The position numbers were made by a program, and so were the translations under genes. 64,000 nt of DNA from Nocardioides terrigena. Lineage in GTDB: Bacteria; Actinomycetota; Actinomycetes; Propionibacteriales; Nocardioidaceae. This document shows positions 1-10,022 of this stretch, in pieces. How positions within the stretch are numbered: position 1 is the first letter of the stretch; the number at the start of each line of letters is the position of its first letter. The stretch covers positions 248,001 to 312,000 of the forward strand of contig NZ_PZYY01000005.1 in the NCBI RefSeq assembly GCF_003047265.1, written 5' to 3'. The notes under the pieces were generated by a model that was not told the DNA's origin, ran no database searches, and saw only the letters and a program-made list of their open reading frames with translations.

Positions 1-212
1 CCGTCACGGGTCCTCTGATGGCTCGTGACGTGACGCTCGGCGCTCTTGTGCTTGTCATGGCGCAGATGCCGCTCGGCACTCCCTTCCGGTTGCACGGGCT
101 CTCCTCAAACCTCATCACCGTGGCGATTGCGCTGGCTGTCGTGGCGGCATCCGATCAGCATGGAGCCATCCGACGAGCGGAAACCGGATCTGAAGTAGAG
201 GAGTTGGCCTGA
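1..212 (+). CDS. C-terminal end of a membrane protein, probably polysaccharide biosynthesis (partial)
   Basis: The reading frame is open from the left edge of the window, so the gene is truncated on its 5' side and only about 69 residues are visible. They hold two hydrophobic stretches separated by a short loop and end in a charged tail, as expected for the last membrane segments of a multipass protein. Its stop codon directly abuts the ATG of the acetyltransferase gene, so the two are probably one transcript. The neighbourhood (acetyltransferase, glycosidase-like protein, Gmd enzymes) suggests an O-antigen polymerase/ligase or similar exopolysaccharide protein. Too little is visible to assign the family. 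Confidence 0.45.
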   Translation, partial: VTGPLMARDVTLGALVLVMAQMPLGTPFRLHGLSSNLITVAIALAVVAASDQHGAIRRAETGSEVEELA

Positions 213-776
213 ATGATTGCTCGACTGAAGCAGCGGTTGCGTCCTGCTCTCCGCCCCGCCCGCAATGAACTTGTGCAGCGAGGAAAGAGACTGACGCGTA
301 TCGTTCCCACGGCCTACGTCCACCCAACCGCCCGTGTCTCACGAGACCTCGTTTGCGGGGAGTTCGCATTCGTTGGCCCACGTTGCCGGCTCTATCCGGG
401 AGTGAGCATCGGAAGATACTCAATGCTTGCGAGTGGCGTCGCGGTGATTGGTGACGATCATGTGTGGGACGTTCCAGGAATGCCGATCCAGTTCACCGGC
501 AGGCCCGCGCAATCACGAACTCGGATTGCAGATGACGTGTGGATAGGGGACGGCGCCCTGATAATGCGAGGGATCACGATTGGCCGAGGCGCGGTCGTTG
601 CCGCGCGCGCGGTCGTCACCAAGGATGTTGAGCCGTACGCGGTGGTGGCCGGGGTTCCAGCAAGAGTCATCAGTCATCGCCTCGATGCCGAGGGACGTGC
701 CCAGCATGACGCGATGCTTGACGGAGATCTAGTCGAGCCGCGCTTTGTTGAACGCCTGGCCGCACCGCCCTCCTGA
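213..776 (+). CDS. Hexapeptide-repeat (left-handed beta-helix) O-acetyltransferase
   Basis: This 187-residue protein has the period-six pattern of the LbetaH acyltransferases (WbbJ/LacA/serine acetyltransferase-like). Isoleucine/valine-led hexads run from about residue 35 to 75 and again from 105 to 150 (for example IADDVWIGDGALI and GRGAVVAARAVVTKDV). It ends with the family's usual loop, YAVVAGVPARVI. Such enzymes move acetyl from acetyl-CoA to a sugar hydroxyl or amine, typically in the cytoplasm during polysaccharide assembly. It follows the previous gene with no gap. The DNA is less GC-rich at third positions than most of the window. The acceptor sugar cannot be predicted. Confidence 0.85.
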   Translation: MIARLKQRLRPALRPARNELVQRGKRLTRIVPTAYVHPTARVSRDLVCGEFAFVGPRCRLYPGVSIGRYSMLASGVAVIGDDHVWDVPGMPIQFTGRPAQSRTRIADDVWIGDGALIMRGITIGRGAVVAARAVVTKDVEPYAVVAGVPARVISHRLDAEGRAQHDAMLDGDLVEPRFVERLAAPPS

Positions 777-942
777 GGTTTAATTCACTGGAGCCAGTAC
801 GCGTGCTTTCAGCGGTCGTCGAAAAGGTCGCTGAGTTTCCCGAGGGGCAGCAATCCCGATGCCACGGTCATGACCAGCTCAGGATCCGAAACCGACATGG
901 GGCGCCTCGCGGGCCAGGGCGACGGTTTGAGAGACTCTTTCG

Positions 943-2187
943 ATGATGTTCTCATCTCGTCCCATTCCGCGTAGGGGCTTCTGGCCCCTCCTGATTCTGG
1001 CGCTGGCATTGTCGTCCGGGATGACCGTCGTCCCGTCACCCGCCGAGGCGCAGAGGATCAAGCCAGACTTCTGGGGCATGCACGACTTCGACTGGACGAC
1101 GCCGCCGACCTTCCCGGTGGGATCTGCCAACTTCACGACTTCCGGGACCTATTGGCCCAGTGTCGAGACGCGCAAGGGTCGCTACGACTGGACCCGGCTC
1201 GACCAGCAGGTCGCTGCCGCCGAGGGTGTGGGCGCGCAGCCGATGGTCCTGTTGGGACAGACGCCGCGCTTCCACTCCGCGCGGCCGGGTTCGGCGGAGT
1301 ACACCGACTTCATGCCCAAGATCTCAGCCTGGAAGCGATACGTCACCAAGGTCTCCAAGAGGTACGGCACCAGGGTCGACTACCAGATCTGGCCTGAGCC
1401 CAACATCGTGCAGAACTGGCAGGGCAGCCCGCGCCAGATGGCGCGGCTCACGGTGGTCGCTGCCAAGGCGATCCGAAAGAGCGTCGGCAAGAAGGCGACA
1501 GTGGTGTCGCCCGCGGTGGCGCTGCGGTTGGACAGCCAGCGCGCGTGGACGGTCGACTACTTCAAGCAAAGCATCGGTGGCGTGCGGGTCCACCGCCACC
1601 TCGACGCCATTGCCATCGATCCCTTCCCGGAGCAGGCAGGTACCCCGGAGGACTCGTTCGCGATCATGCGGGGCATCAGGAGACAGTTGGCGCGGATTGG
1701 TGTGCGCAAGCCGTTCTGGAACAACGAGATCAACTACGGAGTTCCCGGTGGTGGTGCGACCACGACGACGAGATATCCCGTGGCCAAGCAGCGCTCCTAC
1801 GTGATCCGGACCTACGTCCTGAGCGCGGCCGCGCGCATGCAGCGGACCTACTGGCTGGGGTGGTTCAGCAACGCCACCATGGCGATCAACATGGCGGACA
1901 GCAGCGGTCGTCCGCTCGGCCCGGGCGAGTCCTATGCAGTCGTCCGCTCGTGGCTGAACAAGACCAACTTCAAGGGCTGCAGCACGAAGCGCGGCCTGTG
2001 GGTGTGCAAGGCCGCAAAGGGTGGCGAGGTCCGCAAGATCTACTGGAAGCGCCGCGGCAGGGCCACGATCAGGACGCCTCGATCGACCATCCGGGTCGAG
2101 AACCAGAAGGGAGCCGTGGACAGCCGCGAGGGCTCCAGCAAGATCCGCGTGACGTCCCGGCCGATCATGGTGGCAACGCGGAGGTGA
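943..2187 (+). CDS. Secreted glycoside hydrolase-like TIM-barrel protein
   Basis: The 414-residue product starts with a signal peptide (basic N-region, hydrophobic residues about 13-30, cleavage near AEA at 34-36). The mature part reads like a clan GH-A (beta/alpha)8 barrel of the GH39/GH5 kind: WPEPN places a candidate acid/base Glu at 152, and WNNEINYG places a candidate nucleophile Glu at 262. The residue before Glu152 is Pro rather than the usual Asn. A basic C-terminal extension (about 330-414) may contact the cell surface or polysaccharide. Family members encoded beside exopolysaccharide genes often trim the polymer. Two adjacent ATGs (943, 946) are possible starts. Fold confidence is good; substrate is unknown. 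Confidence 0.75.
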   Translation: MMFSSRPIPRRGFWPLLILALALSSGMTVVPSPAEAQRIKPDFWGMHDFDWTTPPTFPVGSANFTTSGTYWPSVETRKGRYDWTRLDQQVAAAEGVGAQPMVLLGQTPRFHSARPGSAEYTDFMPKISAWKRYVTKVSKRYGTRVDYQIWPEPNIVQNWQGSPRQMARLTVVAAKAIRKSVGKKATVVSPAVALRLDSQRAWTVDYFKQSIGGVRVHRHLDAIAIDPFPEQAGTPEDSFAIMRGIRRQLARIGVRKPFWNNEINYGVPGGGATTTTRYPVAKQRSYVIRTYVLSAAARMQRTYWLGWFSNATMAINMADSSGRPLGPGESYAVVRSWLNKTNFKGCSTKRGLWVCKAAKGGEVRKIYWKRRGRATIRTPRSTIRVENQKGAVDSREGSSKIRVTSRPIMVATRR

Positions 2188-2253
2188 CCGCAGTCTCCTG
2201 ATCGCGCAGGTGAAGCGCCGCGCGCGGCGAACCACCCGCACACCAGCTACACC

Positions 2254-2288
2254 GAAGAGGCCCCGACCAGTCCGGTCGGGGCCTCTTC
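2254..2288. terminator. Bidirectional hairpin terminator
   Basis: A perfect 15-bp stem (arms 2254-2268 and 2274-2288, GC-rich centre) closes a 5-nt loop between the convergent glycosidase-like gene and the DUF4012 gene. There is no clear T-tract, which is common in actinobacterial terminators. It can work for both strands. Confidence 0.8.
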
Positions 2289-2319
2289 CACGGTTGAGGG
2301 CGGGAGCATCTGGCGACGA

Positions 2320-4179
2320 CTACTGGCTCCGGGCCACGAGGGTGAACCGGGGGGAGTCGTCCAGGGCGGCGTCGGTCCACGTGAGGGTTCCCCGGCCCTC
2401 GGCGGTCCAGCCTTCGGGGAGCTCATCGGCGGTGAACCCCTTAGGCAGGTGCACGCGAACCGATGTGCTCTGGGGGCGCACCATGCCCTGGGGGTCGACG
2501 TCGAGACCGTAGGTCAGCGTGTCGTCGTCGCGGACGGCCGCGGCGGGGACGTCGTACTCGAGGCGAATCGTGCGCCGGGCTTGGGGCGCGAACTCGATGG
2601 TCTGTCGGACGAAGGGGCGGCCGAAGTAGTCGCCGACGTTGAACTCGATGGGCGTCCCGTCCACGGTCACGGTGTCCACGTCGGCACGGCGGGGCAGGAA
2701 CGACCCTACGGACAGCGTCGCGTACCGGGTGAAGTATCCGGACCCGGTGTCGACGCCGGGTCCGGCGTACGGCGCGCTGTCGTTGTGGATCTCCACCTCG
2801 AGCGCCACCCGCGCGCTGCCGTCGGGCCGCAGGCGCACGTCGGAGCTGACCGTGCGCGACTGCCAGTAGTCGGTCTTGCTGGCCACGACGTTCTGGGTGA
2901 AGACGCCGAGGTAGTCGTGCTTGGTGTCGGAGAGGTCCCCGCTGAGGGCGAGGTCGTCGATGGTGGCCTGCACCTTGTCGTCGCGGAAGTAGACAGCGAA
3001 GTGGCGTCCGGCTGCGGCGTCGGCCAGCACCCGCGCCTTTTCGGGGAGCTGCCCGGTGCCGAGCAGACGGTCCACGAAAAGTGCCACCAGGGCTCGGTTG
3101 GCGGCCTTGCGCTCCTGCACGCCGGAGTCGGCGTAGTCGTCGTAGCTCCCGACGAGGGTCTCGACCAGGTTGGTGCTGTCGACCCGTCCGTAGCCGGGGA
3201 CGTCCATGGGGCCGGTGATCTTGGACAGACGGGCCAGGGTGACGACGTCGACGGCGATCAGTCCGGACATGTTGCGGCCACGGAGGGCCCGCCAGGCGTT
3301 GAGGGTCTCCTCGCCTGCGACGGGCCAGGACGGAGCGAGGCCGGCAAGCGTCACCCGCTGGCGTCCCCGGTGGAACTGGTTTCCCTTGACCTTGCGCCAG
3401 TAGCGGGGCTGGAACACGGCCGGGTTTGCGGCGGTGTCGACGCTCTCGCCGATCGTCACGCGGCCGTCGGAGACAGTGACGGGGGCGTATGAGAGCGCGC
3501 TGCCTCCGGAGAAGTACATCTCGGCGGGATTGAGGATCGAGATGAGGTACTTGCGATCACCGTCCGCGCCGAGGAGCGCTGGCAGCTCATGCATGAGAGG
3601 CATCATGTCGCCGAGGGTGTCGGTGAGTGGAGTCACCTGCTCGAGCGCCACGTCGCGAGCCTCGCCGATCTGGCCACCGGCAGGTCCTGTCCCCTCGATG
3701 GCCGACAGGCTCGTGCGAGCGCTGTCGAGCTCGTCCTTGACCCCCTCTGCCGTGACCACCAGACGTTCGAGGGTGGCGATGTCCACCTTGCCACCCTCGA
3801 AGAACGTGGCTTCGTCGCCTGCGACCTCGGGGTAGGCGTCGGTGCCCAGCTCGGCGGTCGTGACGACAGCATCCAGGGCTTCGCCGAGGTGGCGGGCGTC
3901 GCGGACGCTGGTCCCCACGACCGGCAACCACTGCCCGAAGACGCCCACGGGGCCCTGGACGGCGAGCTGGATCGTGTCCGCGTGCTCCCGTGCGCTGGCG
4001 GTCGCATCCCGGGCCGCGTCCGCGTCACCGTCCTGCAGGGCAGTCTTGACGGCCTCGAGATCGGCCTGCGCACCGTCGGCTGCTCCGGGGACCTGCGCCA
4101 GGGAGACCGCGAGCGCGCCGAACCCGAGCGCAGCGGACAGCAGGACGACGGGTTTGCGGAACGAGGGGAGCGTAGGCAC
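2320..4179 (-). CDS. DUF4012 domain-containing membrane-anchored protein
   Basis: This 619-residue protein has one N-terminal membrane segment (about 9-28) and a long helical region to about 190. The DUF4012 core follows, with the typical stretch RKYLISILNPAEMYFSGG near 213-230, and then a beta-rich C-terminal third. DUF4012 proteins are surface proteins of actinobacteria and Chloroflexi encoded next to capsule/exopolysaccharide clusters; no activity is established. The start is GTG at 4179. A GATACT hexamer at 4187-4192 (minus strand) ends 7 nt before it, which would give a leaderless mRNA. It lies 184 bp from the gmd pair on the same strand; I see nothing specific in that gap apart from this promoter. 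Confidence 0.85.
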   Translation of the reverse strand: MPTLPSFRKPVVLLSAALGFGALAVSLAQVPGAADGAQADLEAVKTALQDGDADAARDATASAREHADTIQLAVQGPVGVFGQWLPVVGTSVRDARHLGEALDAVVTTAELGTDAYPEVAGDEATFFEGGKVDIATLERLVVTAEGVKDELDSARTSLSAIEGTGPAGGQIGEARDVALEQVTPLTDTLGDMMPLMHELPALLGADGDRKYLISILNPAEMYFSGGSALSYAPVTVSDGRVTIGESVDTAANPAVFQPRYWRKVKGNQFHRGRQRVTLAGLAPSWPVAGEETLNAWRALRGRNMSGLIAVDVVTLARLSKITGPMDVPGYGRVDSTNLVETLVGSYDDYADSGVQERKAANRALVALFVDRLLGTGQLPEKARVLADAAAGRHFAVYFRDDKVQATIDDLALSGDLSDTKHDYLGVFTQNVVASKTDYWQSRTVSSDVRLRPDGSARVALEVEIHNDSAPYAGPGVDTGSGYFTRYATLSVGSFLPRRADVDTVTVDGTPIEFNVGDYFGRPFVRQTIEFAPQARRTIRLEYDVPAAAVRDDDTLTYGLDVDPQGMVRPQSTSVRVHLPKGFTADELPEGWTAEGRGTLTWTDAALDDSPRFTLVARSQ

Positions 4180-4363
4180 GCGCTCCAGTATCCCAGCCGA
4201 GCGGTGACCTCGGAAAACGCCGCGAGGGGACCCATCGGCCCGGGTGCGCCGATATCGAGCGGCGGGTCGCGCGTGACCTCGCCGCTGCTTCCCCCTCTAC
4301 CGGATCAGGATGCTGGTGCTGGCCGGCGTCACCGACGGCTTCACGCAGGCGTCTGGCACAGAG

Positions 4364-5314
4364 TCAGTCGCTCTCGAGGTCGGCGGCCACCATCCGCCCG
4401 ACCACCTCGGTGAAGCCGACGGTGGGTGACCAGCCGAGCGTCGTACGGGCCAGGGATGAGTCTCCGACGAGCTCGGTGGCATCGGCCGGTCGGACGAAGG
4501 CCGGGTCGGTGTGCACCAGGTGCCGCCAGTCGTCCATGCCGGCCGCACCGAAGGCGGCCGACACGAAGTCGTCCACGCTGTGGCTCTCGCCGGTGGCGAT
4601 GACGTAGTCACGCGGGGTGTCGACGCGAGCCGCACGCACCATGGCGTCGACGTAGTCGGGTGCCCAGCCCCAGTCGCGGCGGGCGTCGAGGTTGCCGAGC
4701 ACCAGCCGCTCGGCCCGGCCCTGCGCGATGGCGGCCACGGTCGAGGTGATCTTGCGGGTGACGAACTGCCCCGGTCGCCGGGGCGACTCGTGGTTGTAGA
4801 GCACGAGGCTGGACGCGTGCAGCCCGCGCTGCCGGCTCACGCCGACCGCGAGGTGCGCGTAGGCCTTCGCCGCGCCGTACGGGTTGAGCGGTCGCACCCG
4901 GGTGCCCTCGTCCTGAGGGGAGCGGTCGGGCTCGCCGAAGATCTCGGCGCTGGAGGCCTGGACGACGCGGACGTCGTGGCCGCGCTCGTGCAGGAGGCGG
5001 GCGCTCTCCAGCAGCGCCACGGGGGCCATCCCGTTGACCCGGCTCACCAGGTCGGGCTCCTGCCACGACTGGGCGACCGAGCTGATCGCGGCCAGGTTGT
5101 AGACCTCGTCGGGGGAGAGGTCGAGCACGAGCCGCCGGGTCGCATCGACGTCGGCAACGTCCCCGACGTGCAGCACGACGTCGGGGGGGCAGTGAGCGGG
5201 ACGGGCATCGGCCGCCAGCACCAGGGCGTGCACCTCGACGCCGTCGGCGACCAGCCGCTCGGCCAAGTAGCTGCCGTCCTGACCACCGATGCCGGTGACG
5301 AGGGCTCGGGTCAC
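4364..5314 (-). CDS. Gmd-like NAD(P)-dependent sugar-nucleotide dehydratase/epimerase (second paralogue)
   Basis: This 316-residue extended SDR has a Rossmann motif (GIGGQDG, residues 8-14), a Ser-Ser-Ala-Glu active-site segment at 121-124 and the YxxxK pair at Tyr146/Lys150. Gmd signatures are retained: [29 protein letters not shown] and [10 protein letters not shown]. The arginine-bearing loop that binds the NADP phosphate in Gmd (after VHG) is replaced by an Ala-rich segment, so cofactor or substrate choice may differ. The GTG start overlaps the stop of gmd by 4 nt (GTGA), so it is translated after it. It may act on the GDP-4-keto-6-deoxymannose made by gmd, for example as a reductase, or be a second dehydratase. 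Confidence 0.8.
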   Translation of the reverse strand: MTRALVTGIGGQDGSYLAERLVADGVEVHALVLAADARPAHCPPDVVLHVGDVADVDATRRLVLDLSPDEVYNLAAISSVAQSWQEPDLVSRVNGMAPVALLESARLLHERGHDVRVVQASSAEIFGEPDRSPQDEGTRVRPLNPYGAAKAYAHLAVGVSRQRGLHASSLVLYNHESPRRPGQFVTRKITSTVAAIAQGRAERLVLGNLDARRDWGWAPDYVDAMVRAARVDTPRDYVIATGESHSVDDFVSAAFGAAGMDDWRHLVHTDPAFVRPADATELVGDSSLARTTLGWSPTVGFTEVVGRMVAADLESD

Positions 5315-6294
5315 CGCCAGCCGGCCTTCAGGGCCGCGAGGTCCGCGTCGACCATCATCCGGACGAGCTCCTCGAAGCCCACCTCGGGCCGCCAGCCGAG
5401 CTTGGTGTGGGCCTTGGTCGCGTCACCGATGAGGAGGTCGACCTCGGCGGGGCGCATGAAGCGCGGGTCCTGGCGCACGTACTGCTTCCAGTCGTCGATG
5501 CCCACGTGGCCGAAGGCCACCGTGAGCAGCTCCTCGATCGAGTGGGTCTCGCCCGTGGAGATGACGTAGTCCTCGGCCTCCTCCTGCTGGAGCATCAGCC
5601 ACATCGCGTTGACGTAGTCGCCGGCGAAGCCCCAGTCGCGGCGGGCATCGAGGTTGCCCATCACGATCTCGTCCTGGAGCCCCAGCGTGATGGCGGCCAC
5701 GGCCTTGCTCACCTTGCGGGTCACGAACTCCTCGCCGCGGCGCGGCGACTCGTGGTTGAAGAGGATGCCGGAGCTGGCGTGCATGCCGTAGGACTCGCGG
5801 TAGTTGATCGTCATGTAGTGGCCGTAGACCTTGCTGACGCCGTACGGCGAGCGCGGCCACAGCAGGGTCTCCTCGGTCTGCGGGACCTGGTGCACCTTGC
5901 CGAACATCTCCGAGCTCGACGCCTGGTAGAACCGCACCGCCGACGGGTCGTCGCCGGCGTGCAGGCGCACCGCCTCGAGCATGTTGAGGACGCCGATGCC
6001 CGTGACGTCGCTGGTGACGAACGCGTTCTCCCAGGAGTAGGCCACGAAGCTGACCGCGCCGAGGTTGTAGACCTCGTCGGGCTGCGAGTCCCGAAGCGCG
6101 CGCATCAGGCTGGAGAGGTCGGTGAGGTCCCCGTTGTGCAGCGTGACATCCGGGACGAGGCGCTCCACCAGCTGGCGGCGGGGGTTGTTCTGGCCGCGGA
6201 TGACCCCGTGGACGTCGTACCCCTTCGACAGCAGGAGCTCCGACAGGTAGAGGCCGTCCTGACCGGTGATCCCGGTGATGAGTGCGGTAGGCAT
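5311..6294 (-). CDS. gmd: GDP-mannose 4,6-dehydratase
   Basis: This enzyme converts GDP-D-mannose to GDP-4-keto-6-deoxy-D-mannose, the branch point to GDP-fucose, GDP-rhamnose and related sugars. The 327-residue sequence has GITGQDG at 8-14, the Arg-rich NADP loop (RGQNNPRR, 33-40), Ser-Ser-Ser-Glu at 126-129, Tyr151/Lys155, and the Gmd-specific strings [15 protein letters not shown] and [16 protein letters not shown]. Length is slightly below the usual 340-370. It is the first gene of a two-gene unit with its paralogue and is divergent from galE across 62 bp. With the nearby acetyltransferase this implies a deoxysugar-containing surface polysaccharide. Confidence 0.92.
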   Translation of the reverse strand: MPTALITGITGQDGLYLSELLLSKGYDVHGVIRGQNNPRRQLVERLVPDVTLHNGDLTDLSSLMRALRDSQPDEVYNLGAVSFVAYSWENAFVTSDVTGIGVLNMLEAVRLHAGDDPSAVRFYQASSSEMFGKVHQVPQTEETLLWPRSPYGVSKVYGHYMTINYRESYGMHASSGILFNHESPRRGEEFVTRKVSKAVAAITLGLQDEIVMGNLDARRDWGFAGDYVNAMWLMLQQEEAEDYVISTGETHSIEELLTVAFGHVGIDDWKQYVRQDPRFMRPAEVDLLIGDATKAHTKLGWRPEVGFEELVRMMVDADLAALKAGWR

Positions 6295-6356
6295 GGCCGC
6301 GATTGTGCCAGTCCTCGAGGGGCGTGCTCCGTACCGGCGTCGGTAGGGTGCGCGGC

Positions 6357-7369
<1,013 letters not shown>

Positions 7370-7370
<1 letters not shown>

Positions 7371-8140
7371 TGCTGGCCACGCTCGGCCTGTCCGTCGCCA
7401 CCGCGCTGCTCGCGTCCGGCCCGCTGGCCGGTGTGCCTTCGGTGGTTGAGGTGCGAGCGGAGCGAGCCTCGAAACCACTCGCCGGCCACACGGTCGTCCT
7501 CGACCCCGGCCACCAGCTCGGCAACGCCAACTTCCCCGCCGAGATCAACCGGCCGGTGCCCGCGGGTGGCTTCACCAAGCCCTGCAACTCGACCGGGACC
7601 TCGACGGACGGCGGCTATCCCGAGGCCACGCTCAACTGGCAGGTCGCCCGGCAGCTGCGTGCCCGGCTCGTGGATCTGGGCGCGACGGTCGTGATGACCC
7701 GCACCAGCAACCGCGCGGACCGCTGGGGTCCGTGCGTCGACGTGCGCGGGCGGGCGGGCAACAAGATCGACGCCGACCTCAAGGTGAGCATCCACGGAGA
7801 CGGGTCGTATGCCGCCGGGGCACGCGGCTTCCACGTCATCGCGCCGACCTCGCGGGCGGGCTGGACCGACGACATCGCCCGCCCCTCGATGGACCTGGCG
7901 AAGTCCGTGCGTCGCGGGCTGGTGCGGTCGGGGGTGCCGGTGGCCAACTACATCGCCGGGGGAGACGGGCTCGACGTCCGCTCCGACCTCGGCACGCTCA
8001 ACCTCTCCGACGTGCCGACCGTGATGGTCGAGCTCGGCAACATGCGCCACCCCGACGACGCCCGCCGGATGACGTCGGCGCGCGGGCGCGCGGCGTACGC
8101 CTCGGCGTTGCTGAGCGGGATCCGCCGCTTCCTGCGCTGA
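7370..8140 (+). CDS. Secreted N-acetylmuramoyl-L-alanine amidase (Amidase_3)
   Basis: This zinc amidase would cut the bond between MurNAc and the peptidoglycan stem peptide. The 256-residue product has a short signal peptide (about 1-21) and the Amidase_3 fold with His48 (DPGHQLG), Glu85 (GGYPEATLN), His142 (SIHGDG) as metal ligands and catalytic Glu221 (VELGNM). Translation starts at the ATG that overlaps the galE stop. Residues about 24-36, between signal peptide and catalytic domain, are encoded by a copy of the 38-bp palindromic repeat seen at 15923, 15967 and 58335. The repeat is in frame and adds a Glu/Arg-rich linker. Confidence 0.88.
7439..7477. repeat. REP-like 38-bp palindromic repeat inside the amidase gene
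   Basis: This is an inverted-orientation copy of the dispersed element at 15923-15960, 15967-16004 and 58335-58372. It begins TCGGTGGTTGAGGTGCGAGC and ends CCTCGAAACCA, with GAGCGGAGC-type symmetry in the middle. It lies in the coding sequence just after the signal peptide and keeps the frame open. Confidence 0.8.
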
Positions 8141-8160
8141 CGCGCCGCTAGGTTGACGCC

Positions 8161-9090
8161 ATGCCTCTCGACCCGCAGCTCAAGGACATGCTCGCCTTCA
8201 TCGAGTCGGCGGGCTACCCGCCGATGGAGGAGGGGACGCCCGCAGCGGCCCGGCAGGGCTTCCGGGTCATGGCGGTCGACATGGTCAAGCCCGAGGACGT
8301 CGTGCCGGTCGGCTCGGTCGAGGAGCTCACGGTGCCCGGCGGTGCGGGCGAGCGCGACGCGCGGCTCTACAAGCCGGAGGGCGACGGGCCGTGGCCGACG
8401 CTGGTCTACCTGCACGGCGGCGGGTTCGTCGTCGGCGACCTCGACACCCACGACCAGACCTGCCGCCGGATCTGCCGCGACGCCGACATCGCGGTGCTGA
8501 GCGTGGACTACCGGCTGGCGCCCGAGGACCCGTTCCCCGCCGGCCTCGAGGACGCGCTGACCGCCACCGAGTGGGCCGCGGCCCACCTCGCCGACCTCGG
8601 CGGCGACGACCGACTGGCCGTCGGCGGCGACAGCGCCGGTGGCAACCTCTCGGCCGTCGTCGCCCAGCACCTCGGTGACGTGCTCGCCGCCCAGATGCTC
8701 ATCTACCCGGCCACCGACGGCGTCGGCGACTACCCCTCCAAGACGGAGAACGGGGAGGGCCTCTTCCTCACCGCGAAGATGATGCAGTGGTTCAGCGACC
8801 ACTACGTGCCGGCCGACACCGACCTCGCCGCCGAGCTGCACCGGATCGCGCCGATGCACGGCGACCACTCCGAGGTGGCCCCGGCGCTCGTCGTCACCGC
8901 CGAGTTCGACCCGCTCCGCGACGAGGGCGAGGCGTACGCCGAGGCGTTGCGCGCCGCCGGCGTCACCGTCGAGCAGGTCCGCTACGACGGGATGATCCAC
9001 GGCTTCGTCGACATGGGCCCGTTCTCCGCGGCGGCCGCCGACGCGGTCGAGGACATGAACAAGCGCTTCGGGGCACTGCTGCGCCGCTGA
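8161..9090 (+). CDS. Alpha/beta-hydrolase, hormone-sensitive lipase family carboxylesterase
   Basis: This 309-residue cytoplasmic esterase has the HSL-family oxyanion motif HGGG at 85-88 and nucleophile Ser158 in GDSAGG. Asp250 (DPLRDEG) and His280 (MIHGF) complete the triad. Members hydrolyse short-chain esters or acylglycerols. No signal peptide is present. A TAGGTT hexamer at 8149-8154 ends exactly 6 nt before the ATG, suggesting an independent leaderless transcript rather than read-through from the amidase 20 bp upstream. The natural substrate cannot be told from sequence. Confidence 0.9.
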   Translation: MPLDPQLKDMLAFIESAGYPPMEEGTPAAARQGFRVMAVDMVKPEDVVPVGSVEELTVPGGAGERDARLYKPEGDGPWPTLVYLHGGGFVVGDLDTHDQTCRRICRDADIAVLSVDYRLAPEDPFPAGLEDALTATEWAAAHLADLGGDDRLAVGGDSAGGNLSAVVAQHLGDVLAAQMLIYPATDGVGDYPSKTENGEGLFLTAKMMQWFSDHYVPADTDLAAELHRIAPMHGDHSEVAPALVVTAEFDPLRDEGEAYAEALRAAGVTVEQVRYDGMIHGFVDMGPFSAAAADAVEDMNKRFGALLRR

Positions 9091-9097
9091 GGACGCC

Positions 9098-10000
9098 TCA
9101 GCGCACCTCGAGGGCGCGCAGCGCGCTGAGCACGACCCGGAGGTGGGGCACCTCGTGCACCCGCAGCAGGTGGGTGCCGCCGAGGGCCGCGAAGACGGCG
9201 TAGAAGCCCTCGGCCTTGCGGAACTCGTCGCCGAAGATGTCGTAGGTGTGCGGCAGCACGTTGCACACCGGCACGCCCAGCGGCCGGAGCCGGAAGGTCT
9301 GGGACAGCACCCGCGTCTGGTGCCGCGAGCGGGTCAGCGGGTCGACCAGGTTGCCGTAGTGGAAGCCCATCCCGGGGTCGACGACCACCCTGGTGGCGCC
9401 CAGCTCGCGCGCCCGCTCGATGCGCGCGCCGAAGTGCTCCAGCAGGACCGGCATCGGGTCGGCGTCCGGTGGCACGTCGGAGGCCTCGCGCACGTTGGCG
9501 GTCTCGCCGAAGCAGATGACCACCGCGGCGTCGTACTCCGCGGCGAGGGTGAGCATGGCGTCCTCGTGCTCACGGCCGGTCATGTTGAGGATGCGCGCGC
9601 CGGCGTCGAGGCAGGCGGCGACCACGGTGGGCTCGTAGGTCTCGACGGAGACGACGGCCTCCGCGGCGAGCTGCTCGACGACCGGGACCAGCGCCTTGAC
9701 CTGGTCCTCGGGGGAGACGCGCGCCGCCTGAGCGTTGCTCGACTCGGCGCCGAGGTCGATGATCGCGGCGCCCTGCGCGGCCTGGATGCGGCCCATCCGG
9801 ACGGCGTCGTCGGGGCTCGTCGCCACGCTCTCGCGGTAGGTCGAGTCGCGGGACAGGTTGACGCAGCCCATCAGGGTCACCGGTCCGTCGCCGATGACCA
9901 CCTCACCGGCCGGGCTGTCGATGACGACGGGCTCGACGGGCGCGGACCAGGCGTCGCCGTACTGCGCGGAGAGGGCCGCGAGGTCCGCAAGGGTGATCAC
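9098..10000 (-). CDS. Dihydropteroate-synthase-like pterin-binding protein
   Basis: The 300-residue sequence follows the DHPS barrel: MGCVNLSRDS sits where canonical FolP has GILNVTPDSFSDG, GAAIIDLGAESS replaces the GAdiiDvGgeStrPGa strand, VSVETY replaces isvDTy, and VVVDPGMGFHYGN and LRVHEV match the later strands. Each pterin/pABA-binding motif is altered, so it may not be the folate-pathway enzyme; FolP2-type paralogues without DHPS activity are known in mycobacteria. The GTG start at 10000 has TACAGT (minus strand, 10008-10013) 7 nt upstream. It is divergent from a RibD-like reductase with starts only 22 bp apart, so the two are probably expressed together. Confidence 0.75.
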   Translation of the reverse strand: MITLADLAALSAQYGDAWSAPVEPVVIDSPAGEVVIGDGPVTLMGCVNLSRDSTYRESVATSPDDAVRMGRIQAAQGAAIIDLGAESSNAQAARVSPEDQVKALVPVVEQLAAEAVVSVETYEPTVVAACLDAGARILNMTGREHEDAMLTLAAEYDAAVVICFGETANVREASDVPPDADPMPVLLEHFGARIERARELGATRVVVDPGMGFHYGNLVDPLTRSRHQTRVLSQTFRLRPLGVPVCNVLPHTYDIFGDEFRKAEGFYAVFAALGGTHLLRVHEVPHLRVVLSALRALEVR

Positions 10001-10007
10001 GTCCCAG

Positions 10008-10017
10008 ACTGTAGGCG
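10008..10017. promoter_or_regulatory. Overlapping divergent -10 elements
   Basis: The sequence ACTGTAGGCG reads as TACAGT on the minus strand (7 nt from the GTG at 10000) and as TAGGCG on the plus strand (5 nt from the ATG at 10023). The only 22 bp between the two start codons must serve both genes, and both mRNAs would be leaderless. Confidence 0.5.
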
Positions 10018-10022
10018 GCAGG

